A DNA stretch of 7,146 nt from Candidatus Omnitrophota bacterium (GCA_020062065.1 JAGUWZ010000089.1:1-7146); one strand, 5' to 3'. Shown: positions 1 through 7,136, counted from the stretch's first letter. Notes: generated from the letters alone by a model not told the origin. Made by a program: numbers and translations.

Positions 1-1
1 G

Positions 2-865
2 AGCATTGAATCGCAGGGAAAGAGATTATCTAAGTTAGAAATTTATTATATGCTAAAAGATTTTAATGGTTCGACTGCGTGCTTCGACCTTGCTCAGCAT
101 TCTTCAAAGCATCCTGAGCCTGTCGAAGGACTCAGCATTAACCCTCAAGCGTCTCGAAGGGTTAAAGGTGGTAAGGATTATTCGGGAGCTGAGGTCGGTC
201 ATATCTTACATCGCTCTCTTAAGTCTAAGACCCCAGGTCCTAAGACCAAGGGCCAGCAGGAATATTTTGAAGCGATTAAAAAATACGATATTGTTTTTGG
301 CATCGGTCCGGCAGGGACCGGCAAGACTTATCTGGCTATGGCCTGTGCCGTAGAGGCCTTAAGAAATAACCAGGTGCGCAGGATTATTCTTACCCGTCCG
401 GCAATAGAGGCAGGGGAATCATTGGGGTATTTACCGGGAGATATGTATGAAAAGATTTCTCCGTATCTGAGGCCGCTTTACGATGCGCTTTACGATATGA
501 TGGAGGGCAACGCAATAGAAAAATATCTGGAAACCGGCATCATTGAAGTGGCGCCGCTGGCGTATATGAGAGGAAGAACTTTAAATGACGCCTTTATTAT
601 TTTGGATGAAGCCCAGAACGCGACACACGAACAGATGAAGATGTTTTTAACGCGTTTAGGATTTGACTCCAAGGCTGTTATCACGGGAGATATAACCCAA
701 AGCGATTTGCCCGGCGGTAAACCTATAGGGCTGCTAAAGGCTTTGCAGACAATAGAGAATATCAAGGGCATAAAAGTTATTTATTTCAGCGGTCAAGACG
801 TGGTCAGGCACGAATTGGTGCAGAAGATTATTGAGGCATATGAAAAAGCAAATCATAATAGATAA
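2..865 (+). CDS. phoH: PhoH family ATPase (PhoH-like protein), 5'-truncated by the window edge
   Basis: PhoH family P-loop ATPase, a cytoplasmic protein linked to RNA metabolism; its precise role is unsettled. Numbered from the ATG at 50, Walker A GPAGTGKT is at residues 86-93, Walker B FIILDEAQ at 182-189, and the [11 protein letters not shown] segment typical of the family at 211-221. The family is usually about 320 residues with an N-terminal nucleic-acid-binding region. Here the same frame is open with no stop from base 2, and the residues before the ATG ([16 protein letters not shown]) look like the end of that region. I therefore take the ATG at 50 as internal and the true start as outside the window. 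Residues about 7-41 are encoded by a palindromic repeat (bases about 70-172) and are not PhoH-like. The ATPase core is intact. The 3' end overlaps the next gene, as in the common phoH-pgpH-ybeY cluster. Family call is firm; start and insertion edges are inferred. Confidence 0.93.
   Translation, partial: SIESQGKRLSKLEIYYMLKDFNGSTACFDLAQHSSKHPEPVEGLSINPQASRRVKGGKDYSGAEVGHILHRSLKSKTPGPKTKGQQEYFEAIKKYDIVFGIGPAGTGKTYLAMACAVEALRNNQVRRIILTRPAIEAGESLGYLPGDMYEKISPYLRPLYDALYDMMEGNAIEKYLETGIIEVAPLAYMRGRTLNDAFIILDEAQNATHEQMKMFLTRLGFDSKAVITGDITQSDLPGGKPIGLLKALQTIENIKGIKVIYFSGQDVVRHELVQKIIEAYEKANHNR
70..172. repeat. Palindromic dispersed-type repeat inserted in frame inside phoH
   Basis: Two nested or adjacent inverted repeats lie here. 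In the first, CTTCGAC (82-88) pairs with GTCGAAG (122-128) and GCTCAG (92-97) with CTGAGC (114-119). In the second, TTAACCCT (138-145) pairs perfectly with AGGGTTAA (158-165). CTCAGCATT also occurs twice, at 93-101 and 131-139. The core CCTGAGCCTGTCGAAGG (113-129), read as HPEPVEG, matches from memory a short palindrome dispersed in many bacterial and metagenomic genomes. A 4-base TGGT at 67-70 and 169-172 could be a duplication made on insertion. The interval from 71 to 172 is 102 bases, exactly 34 codons, with no stop in the phoH frame, so the host frame is kept. The exact ends are uncertain. Confidence 0.8.
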
Positions 866-2264
866 ATTAAACTTTGATTCTCATATTTTGGGGATAACTA
901 AATTCCCGGGGAGAGTTGGTTTTGTAATAACAATAATAGCTATTTTTGTGTTTAATTATACGGTTGGCTTAAATCTGGTAGTTTGTGTATTCTTAATGCT
1001 CTTGAGTATCTATCTTAAATGTTTATACAAGGATTTAGGAAATAAACCTTATAAGACTATAAATCTTCTGCTGCTTTTCTTGTGCAGTGTCACTTTAGGA
1101 TATTACTTTCCCCAGAATAACTGGCAGATAATTCTTAAGCCCTTTTGTATGGTGTCTATGTTAAGCGTAATATTATTCAATGACCTGGTCTTATCTTTAT
1201 TAATTACTCTCGCCTCTGTTATTACTATTCAGGGTTTTACTGGTATCTCACCTGATTTTACGGTATTATTTTTAAGCAGCGGTTTATTATCCGCTGTCCT
1301 TGTTTTTGGGGCGCGCCGGCGCAATACGATTATTAATGCCGGTATCATTATCGGTCTGGTAGAGACGCTATTATTTGCGTTTATCCAATATTTCAACTTT
1401 AAAAATTTAATTGAATATGGTTTCTTTTTAATTAATGGCATCAGTTCAGGAATTATCGTAGTGGGGGTTTTGCCTATATTTGAATATATTTTCGGGACAA
1501 TAACGAATATAAAATTATTGGAACTAGCAGATTTTAATAATCCTCTTTTAAACCGCCTGATGTTGGAAGCGCCTGGCACATACCATCACAGTCTGATTGT
1601 AGGTAATCTTTCTGAGGCTGCCTCTAAGGCAGTAGGTGCAAATTCTCTCTTGGCCAGGGTGGGCGCATATTATCACGATATCGGCAAACTCCAGAAACCA
1701 GATTATTTTACAGAAAACCAGGGTAGATTCAATGCCCATGAGACCCTTGCTCCCAATATCAGCAAAATGGTGATTATAAATCATGTCAAGGAAGGGGTGG
1801 AATTGGCAAAGAAATACCGTCTCAATGCGCGCCTGATTGATTTTATCCAGCAGCATCACGGCAAGAGTCTGGTTTATTTTTTCTATCACAGAGCCCTGGA
1901 GAATTTAGAAGAAGACCAGCCAGAGATAGCCGAAGAGGTCTTTCGTTATCCCGGCCCAAAGCCAAATACCAAAGAAACAGCAGTCGTTTTGCTAGCGGAT
2001 TCAGTGGAGGCGGCAACCCGCACCTTAAACCAACCATCGCCCGCAAAAATAGAAGAGGAGGTTCATAAGATTATCAATAACAAGTTTATTGACGGCCAGC
2101 TTGATGAATGTGATTTAACCTTGAAGGACATGGAGTTAATCGCAAATGTGTTTATCCATATTTTGAGCGGAATATACCATACCCGTATAATCTATCCTCA
2201 AGGAACCAAGGAACGAAGTGAGAATAACCATAAGAAATCTCCAAAAGAAAATTCCCATCAATGA
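840..2264 (+). CDS. 7TM-HD membrane phosphodiesterase, PgpH-like (c-di-AMP hydrolase), short form
   Basis: Membrane protein with a cytoplasmic HD phosphohydrolase domain. PgpH relatives cleave cyclic di-AMP to pApA, and that activity is inferred here by family. Numbering from ATG 840 (474 aa): about seven or eight hydrophobic segments fill residues 28-218. The linker [17 protein letters not shown] and the HD domain follow, with [10 protein letters not shown] (H249, H250), YYHDIGK (H279, D280), QHHGKS (H339, H340) and LLADSVEAA (D387). These match the metal-binding pattern of the family. PgpH of Bacillus is about 710 residues and carries a large extracellular domain after its first helix. Here the helices run on almost directly, so that sensor domain is absent. 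ATG 840 is preferred to TTG 831, which would add three residues; GAGG at 833-836 sits close to the ATG. It overlaps phoH by 26 bases, and its 3' end overlaps ybeY by 47 bases. Confidence 0.9.
   Translation: MKKQIIIDKLNFDSHILGITKFPGRVGFVITIIAIFVFNYTVGLNLVVCVFLMLLSIYLKCLYKDLGNKPYKTINLLLLFLCSVTLGYYFPQNNWQIILKPFCMVSMLSVILFNDLVLSLLITLASVITIQGFTGISPDFTVLFLSSGLLSAVLVFGARRRNTIINAGIIIGLVETLLFAFIQYFNFKNLIEYGFFLINGISSGIIVVGVLPIFEYIFGTITNIKLLELADFNNPLLNRLMLEAPGTYHHSLIVGNLSEAASKAVGANSLLARVGAYYHDIGKLQKPDYFTENQGRFNAHETLAPNISKMVIINHVKEGVELAKKYRLNARLIDFIQQHHGKSLVYFFYHRALENLEEDQPEIAEEVFRYPGPKPNTKETAVVLLADSVEAATRTLNQPSPAKIEEEVHKIINNKFIDGQLDECDLTLKDMELIANVFIHILSGIYHTRIIYPQGTKERSENNHKKSPKENSHQ
2208..2220 (+). promoter_or_regulatory. 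Ribosome binding site and GTG start of ybeY
   Basis: AAGGA at 2208-2212 lies five bases before a GTG at 2218. The GTG begins MRITIRNLQ, which fits a YbeY amino terminus. This decides a GTG start located inside the end of the upstream gene, which suggests translational coupling. Confidence 0.65.
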
Positions 2265-2639
2265 GAAGAAGATAAAGAAGATAATTCTTGAAGTCTTATC
2301 CAAACAGACCGTTGTTAAGTCCGGTGAGATAAACATCTGTTTTGTTAGCGATGAAGAAATAAGAAGGCTGAATAACCGCTATTCAGGCAGATATTCAAAC
2401 ACAGATGTCCTGGCATTTGATTTGAGCAGCAAAAAAAAAATACCTGCCTTTGCGATATATTCATATCTACGGATACAGCAGTTTCTAATTCCAGAAATTT
2501 TAAAACCACACCTCTCTATGAAACCTATCTTTATCTTATACATGGTCTGTTGCATATTCTAGGATACAATCATCAAAGCGCCAAAGACAAAGCAGTGATG
2601 CGAAAAAAAGAGCAGGGGTATTTAAGATGGCTATTCTAA
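2218..2639 (+). CDS. ybeY: Endoribonuclease YbeY, reading frame broken at an A10 run
   Basis: YbeY is a metal-dependent protein needed for 16S rRNA 3' processing and ribosome quality control. From the GTG at 2218 the frame gives the N-terminal half, including NNRYSGRYSNTDVLAFDLSS, which is typical of the family. At the ten-A run (2431-2440) the homology leaves this frame, which stops at 2560-2562 after 114 residues. It continues in the -1 frame with ISTDTAVSNS and then the zinc motif HGLLHILGYNH (His codons at 2541, 2553 and 2571), ending at TAA 2637-2639. One extra A, or a -1 slip, joins the two into a normal-sized protein of 140 residues. This could be a sequencing error in a homopolymer, a true mutation, or recoding by transcriptional or ribosomal slippage. 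Its end overlaps the recO start by 13 bases. Identity is firm; functional status is open. Confidence 0.88.
2431..2440 (+). other. A10 homopolymer, site of the ybeY frame change
   Basis: Ten consecutive A follow AGCAGC. In the upstream frame they read Lys-Lys-Lys and the first base of ATA. Adding one A, or slipping back one base, gives Lys-Lys-Lys-Asn and then the conserved C-terminal half. Runs of this length are known to provoke RNA polymerase slippage and -1 ribosomal slippage, and are also prone to sequencing error. A small perfect hairpin (GATAT 2454-2458 with ATATC 2463-2467, four-base loop) lies 13 bases downstream. It is AT-only apart from its closing G-C pair and is weak as a frameshift stimulator. 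I see no strong ribosome-binding-like sequence just upstream. Confidence 0.75.
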
Positions 2640-3391
2640 AAACCGAGGCAATAGTTTTGAAACGATACGATTTGCGTGAGACTTCTTTGCTTGTCAATTT
2701 TTACTCCCTTGATTATGGTAAGATAACGGGTGAGTTAAAAGGAATCAGAGAGGTTCCTGCGAAATTCGCCAGTTCTGTTGGGTTGTTTTCTCATAACGAT
2801 ATTGTTTTTTATCAGAAGAGGAATTCAGCGATTCATTTGGTAAGTCAGTGCGATTTAAAAAATGATTTCCCGGCAATAAGAGAAAGTATCGCCAGAATCA
2901 CTGCAGCAAGCCTCCTGGTTGAACTTTTAGATGGAATAATGGCGCAGGAAGACAAAAACGTTGATGTCTTTCATCTCTCTTTGGCGGCTCTTTCGGAATT
3001 GTCCTTAAATAATAATCCCGATAAAATTATGACCATATTTAAAATTAAAATTTTAGCCTTATCAGGATTTAAACCCCACCTTGATTCCTGTGTCAGCTGC
3101 GGCAATGTCTTTACAGAGCAGATAAAATTCAGTCTAAATCTTGGGGGGTTAGTTTGTTCTAAGTGTAATAATAAGGATACCCAGGCGCGTTCGATTTATA
3201 GGGGCACTATTGCTACTATACTGCATATTGAAAGAAATGATTTTCAGAGTAATCTCAATCTGGGAATGAATCCACAGATTAAGAAACAACTGGATTTGAT
3301 ATTAAACTCGTTTTTGAATTTCCACCTGGGCAAGGAATTGAAATCCCAAAGAGTTATTAATAAGCTAGATAATACAAGAGTATTGCAGTAG
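2627..3391 (+). CDS. recO: DNA repair protein RecO
   Basis: RecO is a cytoplasmic recombination mediator that works with RecR, and RecF where present, to load RecA on SSB-coated single-stranded DNA and to anneal strands. The 254 residues have the family's normal length. The amino terminus KTEAIVLKRYDLRETS, followed by LDYGKITGELKGIR, is the characteristic OB-fold start. A helical middle follows, and the zinc-finger cysteines are present as CVSC (155-158) and CSKC (177-180). AGGGG at 2614-2618 sits eight bases before the ATG. The start overlaps the end of ybeY by 13 bases, so translation is probably coupled to the upstream genes. In Bacillus, dgkA, cdd and era lie between ybeY and recO; here they are missing from that position. 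No damage is visible, and the call is firm. Confidence 0.93.
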   Translation: MAILKTEAIVLKRYDLRETSLLVNFYSLDYGKITGELKGIREVPAKFASSVGLFSHNDIVFYQKRNSAIHLVSQCDLKNDFPAIRESIARITAASLLVELLDGIMAQEDKNVDVFHLSLAALSELSLNNNPDKIMTIFKIKILALSGFKPHLDSCVSCGNVFTEQIKFSLNLGGLVCSKCNNKDTQARSIYRGTIATILHIERNDFQSNLNLGMNPQIKKQLDLILNSFLNFHLGKELKSQRVINKLDNTRVLQ

Positions 3392-3397
3392 ATATTA

Positions 3398-3484
3398 TTA
3401 AACACGTTTAAGGGTTAGCAAGAGATAGTAAGGGGTAAGTAAGGGGGTTAAAATCCCCCATTCTATTCTTCGTTGACCCTTAAA
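3398..3484 (+). repeat. Long imperfect inverted repeat / hairpin in the recO-panE gap
   Basis: TTTAAGGGT (3407-3415) is perfectly complementary to ACCCTTAAA (3476-3484). Pairing continues inward in a plus-strand RNA with G-U wobbles at 3416-3475 and 3418-3473, then AAGA (3420-3423) with TCTT (3467-3470), and ATAG (3425-3428) with CTAT (3463-3466). The tip is GGGGG (3443-3447) with CCCCC (3455-3459) around a seven-base loop. AGTAAGGGG occurs twice at 11-base spacing (3427-3435 and 3438-3446). A small palindrome TTAAAC/GTTTAA (3398-3403, 3406-3411) overlaps the left arm. It may be a small dispersed element, a transcribed structure or part of a terminator. The wobble pairs favour RNA from the plus strand. 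Function is not known. Confidence 0.65.
3443..3470 (+). terminator. Possible weak intrinsic terminator after recO
   Basis: A G5/C5 stem with a seven-base loop is followed by ATTCTATTCTT, which is T-rich but interrupted. It lies about 50 bases after the recO stop. The lack of a clean T run and the larger surrounding inverted repeat make the call weak. Confidence 0.3.
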
Positions 3485-3501
3485 TGAGTTATTACGATAA
3501 T
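3473..3501 (+). promoter_or_regulatory. Sigma70-like promoter candidate upstream of panE
   Basis: TTGACC (3473-3478) and GATAAT (3496-3501) are separated by exactly 17 bases, and each box matches the consensus at five of six positions. The problem is position: a start about seven bases after the -10 box would fall inside the ribosome binding site GGGAGG (3505-3510), giving a leader of only about eight bases. Either the transcript is nearly leaderless, or the match is chance and the genes are read from upstream. Confidence 0.35.
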
Positions 3502-3504
3502 ATC

Positions 3505-3518
3505 GGGAGGTTAAAATG
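3505..3518 (+). promoter_or_regulatory. Strong ribosome binding site of panE
   Basis: GGGAGG at 3505-3510 lies five bases before the ATG at 3516. This is the best Shine-Dalgarno match in the window, and it fixes the start of the ketopantoate reductase gene. Confidence 0.8.
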
Positions 3519-4448
3519 AAAATAGTAATCGTGGGTGCCGGAGCAATAGGAAGTTTATTCGCTGCTTTTTTATCCAAGAGCAAAGAGGAAATTTGGATTT
3601 TAGATAAAGATAAGGAACGCGCTTCCAAGATTAGCCAGCAGGGTATAATCGTAGAGGGTATTTCAGGAAATTGGCAGGCTTCGGTTAAAGCAACCACTGA
3701 TGTAAAAGAGATAGAAAAAGCGGATTTGTTGATTATTTGTGTTAAGTCCCATGATACAAAATCAGCGATAAATGCGGCTAAATCCCTGATTAACGAGGAG
3801 ACCTCAGTTCTTACTTTACAAAATGGCATAGGAAATATCGAAATCATCGCTGAGGTTGTGGGCACGGAAAAAGTAATCGGCGGGACTACTAATATGGGAG
3901 CAACTCTGTTAAATGTCGGCCAGATAAGACATGCCGGAAGAGGAGAAACAGTTATCGGCAGAATTGATGGTAAGATTCCGGTGGAAATCCGTGCGATACG
4001 GGAGATTTTTAACAAGGTGGCCATTGAAACCAGGGTATCGCGGGATATAAAAGGTTTCTTGTGGTCGAAATTATTGATTAATGCCGGTATAAACGCCCTT
4101 ACGGCAATCACCCGCCTGAAAAATGGTTCGCTGCTTGATTTTGAAGGTACACGCAAGATTTTAAGGATGGCAGTTACCGAGGGGATAAAGGTGGCCAAGC
4201 GAAAAAGGATAAGGTTAATTTACGATGACCCACTGGCAAAGGTGGAAGCGGTTTGTGAGGCAACCCAGGACAATGTTTCTTCAATGCTACAGGATGTCTT
4301 AAGAAAGAAGCGCACGGAAATAGATTTTATCAATGGCGTGATTGTGCGCCAGGGGCAGGAATTGGGTATTCCTGTGCCAGTTAATTCACTGCTCGTGGAT
4401 TTAGTCAAGACCATTGAGGCAAGTTACCATCTGGTAGTAGATAACTAA
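3516..4448 (+). CDS. panE: 2-dehydropantoate 2-reductase (ketopantoate reductase)
   Basis: Reduces ketopantoate to pantoate with NADPH in pantothenate and coenzyme A synthesis; cytoplasmic. At 310 residues it has the family length. The Rossmann motif GAGAIG is at residues 7-12. CVKSHDT at 75-81 and LQNGIGN at 101-107 are cofactor-site segments. The helix WSKLLINAGINALTA (183-197) carries the expected catalytic Lys185 and the asparagines N189 and N193. SSMLQDVLRKKRTEIDFING (255-274) holds the substrate-binding Ser and Glu268. ApbA/PanE-like proteins include relatives acting on other 2-oxoacids, so substrate specificity is inferred, but all key residues seem present. It begins a new run of genes after the only sizeable gap; polX follows seven bases after its stop. 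No other pantothenate genes are in view. Confidence 0.88.
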   Translation: MKIVIVGAGAIGSLFAAFLSKSKEEIWILDKDKERASKISQQGIIVEGISGNWQASVKATTDVKEIEKADLLIICVKSHDTKSAINAAKSLINEETSVLTLQNGIGNIEIIAEVVGTEKVIGGTTNMGATLLNVGQIRHAGRGETVIGRIDGKIPVEIRAIREIFNKVAIETRVSRDIKGFLWSKLLINAGINALTAITRLKNGSLLDFEGTRKILRMAVTEGIKVAKRKRIRLIYDDPLAKVEAVCEATQDNVSSMLQDVLRKKRTEIDFINGVIVRQGQELGIPVPVNSLLVDLVKTIEASYHLVVDN

Positions 4449-4455
4449 AGGGGTC

Positions 4456-6165
4456 ATGGATAATTTTAGGGTTGTAGAAATTTTTAGAAATATTGTTAGT
4501 ATATTAGAAATAAAAAACGATAACCCTTTTAGAATACGCGCCTATCAAAGGGCGACAGATAGCATAGAAGGCATGGCAGAAGATTTTGAAAACTTAGTAA
4601 ACCAGGATAGGCTTACTGAAGTTGAAGGTATCGGCAAAGACCTTTCCCAAAAAATTAAAGAGATTGTTACAACCGGAAAATTAAAATTTTATGAAGACCT
4701 AAAGAAAACTATCCCGGAGGGTTTATTGGAATTGCTTAAAATTCCTTCTGTTGGTCCGAAAACTGCCAAGTTGCTCTATGACCAGTTGAGGATCAAGAGT
4801 ATCAAAGACCTGGAAGATGCAATTGTAAAAGATGAACTTAAGGGGATTTTTGGTATAAAGCAAAAGTCAGTAGAGAATATTTTAAAAGGAATCCAGTTTT
4901 TGAAAAAAGGAAGAGAAAGGATGCCCCTGGCAGTGGCGTTAGGAGTCAGTGATGAATTCATAGGCGTTTTAAAGAAGATTAAAGAAGTCAAACAAATATC
5001 CTCTGCAGGCAGCTTGCGCCGCAAAAAAGAAACAGTTCGCGATATTGATATACTTGTTATCTCAAGAAACCCGGATAAAATAATGGAGGCTTTTGTTAAA
5101 TTGCCTCAGGTTAAAGAAATTTTGGTAAAAGGCGAAACCAAATCTTCGGTGCGGACCAAGGATGATATCCAGATAGACTGTCGGGTAGTGGAAGAGAAAT
5201 CCTTTGGTGCCGCACTTTTATATTTTACGGGTTCCAAGAACTTTAATATCCATATAAGGATGATGGCGCAAAAAATCGGCCTTAAGATTAATGAATACGG
5301 TGTATTTAGAACTAAGAAATTTCTGGCTGGTAAAACTGAAGAAGAAATATTTAAGTTGTTCAGGATGAGTTATATTGAACCGGAATTGCGGGAAGATGCC
5401 GGAGAAATAGAATTAGCCCTGGCAGATAAATTGCCGCAATTATTAAAGTTTGAGGATATAAAAGGGGATTTGCATGTGCATTCCAAATGGTCAGACGGTG
5501 GTAATACCATTGAGGAAATAGCCAGAGCTGCTCAAGGCAAAGGTTATTCTTATATTGGGATAAGCGACCATTCCCAGAGTCTGAAAGTAGCCAGGGGCTT
5601 AAGTGTTGCTGATTTAAAACTAAAGAAGAAGGAGATTGAGAGGATTAATAAAAATCTAAGGGGTTTTAGGGTATTATATGGTACAGAGGTGGATATAGAC
5701 TCTGATGGAAATATTGATTACCAAGACGCAGTATTAAAAGAATTCGATATTGTGATTGCCGCGATTCATATGGGATTTAAGCAGTCCAGAGAAAGGTTGA
5801 CCGAGAGAATCAAAAGAGCATGCGAGAACAAATATGTGCATATTATCGCCCATCCTACGGGTAGACTCTGGGGAACGCGGGATGCTTATGAACTTGATTT
5901 CAATCAGGTATTAAAGGTTGCCCAAGAGACGAATACTTATCTGGAAATAAATGCTTTCCCTCAGAGGCTGGATTTGAGTGAGCAAAATGCTCGCCTCTCC
6001 AAAGAAAAGGGCGTAAAATTAGTGATCAACACAGATGCGCATAGTAGCGAACATCTGGCGGATATGCAATTAGGCATTTATGTGGCCAGGCGTGGCTGGC
6101 TTACGCCTGATGATGTCGTTAATACGCTGCCTGTCGAAAAACTGCTTAAGGTTTTGCGAAAATGA
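4456..6165 (+). CDS. polX: DNA polymerase X family protein with PHP domain (PolX)
   Basis: Bacterial family X DNA polymerase, a cytoplasmic gap-filling enzyme for base excision repair; its PHP domain can supply a metal-dependent 3'-5' exonuclease and AP endonuclease. The 569 residues match the usual length of about 570. In order: an N-terminal helix-hairpin-helix region (1-150, with VEGIGKDLSQKI and IPSVGPKTAKLL), and a polymerase palm with GSLRRKKETVRDIDIL, where D196, D198 and D241 are the expected metal ligands, plus the TGSKNFN motif (258-264). The PHP domain runs from about 336 to the end with DLHVH (H340, H342), SDH (D371, H372), E411, H438, H466 and NTDAH (D527, H529). All metal-binding positions I can recognise are intact. 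AAAGGGG at 4447-4453, overlapping the panE stop, is the likely binding site, though only two bases from the ATG. The end overlaps apbE by four bases. Confidence 0.94.
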   Translation: MDNFRVVEIFRNIVSILEIKNDNPFRIRAYQRATDSIEGMAEDFENLVNQDRLTEVEGIGKDLSQKIKEIVTTGKLKFYEDLKKTIPEGLLELLKIPSVGPKTAKLLYDQLRIKSIKDLEDAIVKDELKGIFGIKQKSVENILKGIQFLKKGRERMPLAVALGVSDEFIGVLKKIKEVKQISSAGSLRRKKETVRDIDILVISRNPDKIMEAFVKLPQVKEILVKGETKSSVRTKDDIQIDCRVVEEKSFGAALLYFTGSKNFNIHIRMMAQKIGLKINEYGVFRTKKFLAGKTEEEIFKLFRMSYIEPELREDAGEIELALADKLPQLLKFEDIKGDLHVHSKWSDGGNTIEEIARAAQGKGYSYIGISDHSQSLKVARGLSVADLKLKKKEIERINKNLRGFRVLYGTEVDIDSDGNIDYQDAVLKEFDIVIAAIHMGFKQSRERLTERIKRACENKYVHIIAHPTGRLWGTRDAYELDFNQVLKVAQETNTYLEINAFPQRLDLSEQNARLSKEKGVKLVINTDAHSSEHLADMQLGIYVARRGWLTPDDVVNTLPVEKLLKVLRK

Positions 6166-7136
6166 ATTCTAAACCACTAAACCGTATTTGCAGTTTCTTT
6201 ATTATTTGCGCTTTAACCTTGGGATTTTTTACCTCTGGCTGTCAGAATCAAAATCTCTATACAGATAAGCGTATAATGATGGGCACCTTTGTCGAGGTTA
6301 TTTCATCGGAAAGCCGCGCGGCAAACATCGCCTTTGCGGAAATCCAGAGAATTGAAAATATTTTAAGCAAATATAAAGAAGACAGCGGGGTTTCAAAATT
6401 AAATAAATACAGCCAGATTAAGGCAAGCCCAGAATTGTTTTATCTAATAAAAAAGTCATTAGATTTCTGGCAGGTATCTTTTGGCGCCTTTGATATTACT
6501 GTTGCTCCGCTTGTTGACCTTTGGGGCTTTACGGATAGAAAATTTCGCAAGCCTGATGAAGCCGAAATTAAAAAAACCCTTAAGCTTATAGGTTCGAATA
6601 AAATTATTTTAAATTTCAGCAATAATATGGTAAAATTTATGCTTTCGGGAATGAAAATAGATTTAGGTGGGATTGCTAAGGGTTATGCCCTTGATTGCGC
6701 TGTAAAAAAATTAAAAGAAGCCGGTATCAAAAACTGTCTGGTTAATCTCGGTGGTCAGATTTATTGTTGGGGGACTAAATCCGGTTTGCCCCGCATAAAT
6801 CCATTTGGGATTATACGGGGTGAGGCCTGGAAGGTGGCTGTCCAGAATCCCCGCGGCAAAGATTTTCAAGAAATTTTAGAATTGGAAGATAAAGCCGTGG
6901 CCACCTCCGGTGATTACGAGCAGTATTTTATAAAAAATAAAAAACGTTACTCACATATATTAGATCCCAAGACAGGTTATCCTGCGAATTCTGGTATAGT
7001 TTCGGTAACTGTGATTGCCCCTGACGGCTTGACCGCCGATGCCCTGGCAACTGCTATATTCGTCTTGGGCAAAGAAAAAGGCATGAGCGTCGCAGGAAAA
7101 TTTAAAGGGGTTTGTGTCTATATAATTGAAGAATAA
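6162..7136 (+). CDS. apbE: FAD:protein FMN transferase ApbE, lipoprotein
   Basis: ApbE uses FAD to attach FMN covalently to a Thr or Ser of target flavoproteins such as NqrB/NqrC and RnfD/RnfG subunits. It acts outside the cytoplasmic membrane. The 324 residues include a lipoprotein signal: a basic start, a hydrophobic stretch at 11-23 and lipobox TSGC with Cys27. Family motifs follow: MGTFVEV (40-46), FDITVAPLVDLWGF (110-123), IDLGGIAKGYALD (166-178), VNLGGQ (194-199), VATSGDYEQYF (246-256), HILDPKTGYP (265-274) and ADALATAIFVLG (292-303), which holds the magnesium-site Asp293. It looks complete. Its ATG shares the sequence ATGA with the stop of polX, so the two are likely co-translated. No target flavoprotein is visible here; one may lie downstream. 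The call is firm. Confidence 0.94.
   Translation: MNSKPLNRICSFFIICALTLGFFTSGCQNQNLYTDKRIMMGTFVEVISSESRAANIAFAEIQRIENILSKYKEDSGVSKLNKYSQIKASPELFYLIKKSLDFWQVSFGAFDITVAPLVDLWGFTDRKFRKPDEAEIKKTLKLIGSNKIILNFSNNMVKFMLSGMKIDLGGIAKGYALDCAVKKLKEAGIKNCLVNLGGQIYCWGTKSGLPRINPFGIIRGEAWKVAVQNPRGKDFQEILELEDKAVATSGDYEQYFIKNKKRYSHILDPKTGYPANSGIVSVTVIAPDGLTADALATAIFVLGKEKGMSVAGKFKGVCVYIIEE

Noticed and set aside
138..165. Inverted repeat TTAACCCT/AGGGTTAA as a transcription terminator
   Set aside because: It lies inside the phoH reading frame, has no following T run, and belongs to the larger palindromic repeat.
66..353. Open frame of 95 codons on the plus strand overlapping phoH
   Set aside because: It is a frame-shifted reading of phoH kept open by the palindromic repeat; its Ser-Leu-Ser-Lys stretch is the usual translation of that repeat in another frame.
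1229..2046. Three minus-strand open frames opposite the HD phosphodiesterase
   Set aside because: All lie antisense to a gene with intact membrane segments and HD motifs, and none has recognisable domains or a convincing start.
2454..2467. GATAT/ATATC hairpin as a strong stimulator of -1 ribosomal frameshifting in ybeY
   Set aside because: It has only five pairs, four of them A-T, and sits 13 bases after the A-run, so it is too weak and too far away to be convincing. Plain slippage or a sequencing error is more likely.
3421..3447. Possible start of a CRISPR or tandem-repeat array from the repeated AGTAAGGGG
   Set aside because: Only two copies at 11-base spacing exist, with no spacers and no cas genes in the window.
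3398..4198. Long open frame on the minus strand (266 codons) opposite panE
   Set aside because: It is antisense to a clearly recognised ketopantoate reductase. Its protein shows no family resemblance, and its C-terminal end is only the translated intergenic repeat (Leu/Thr/Pro/Tyr-rich).
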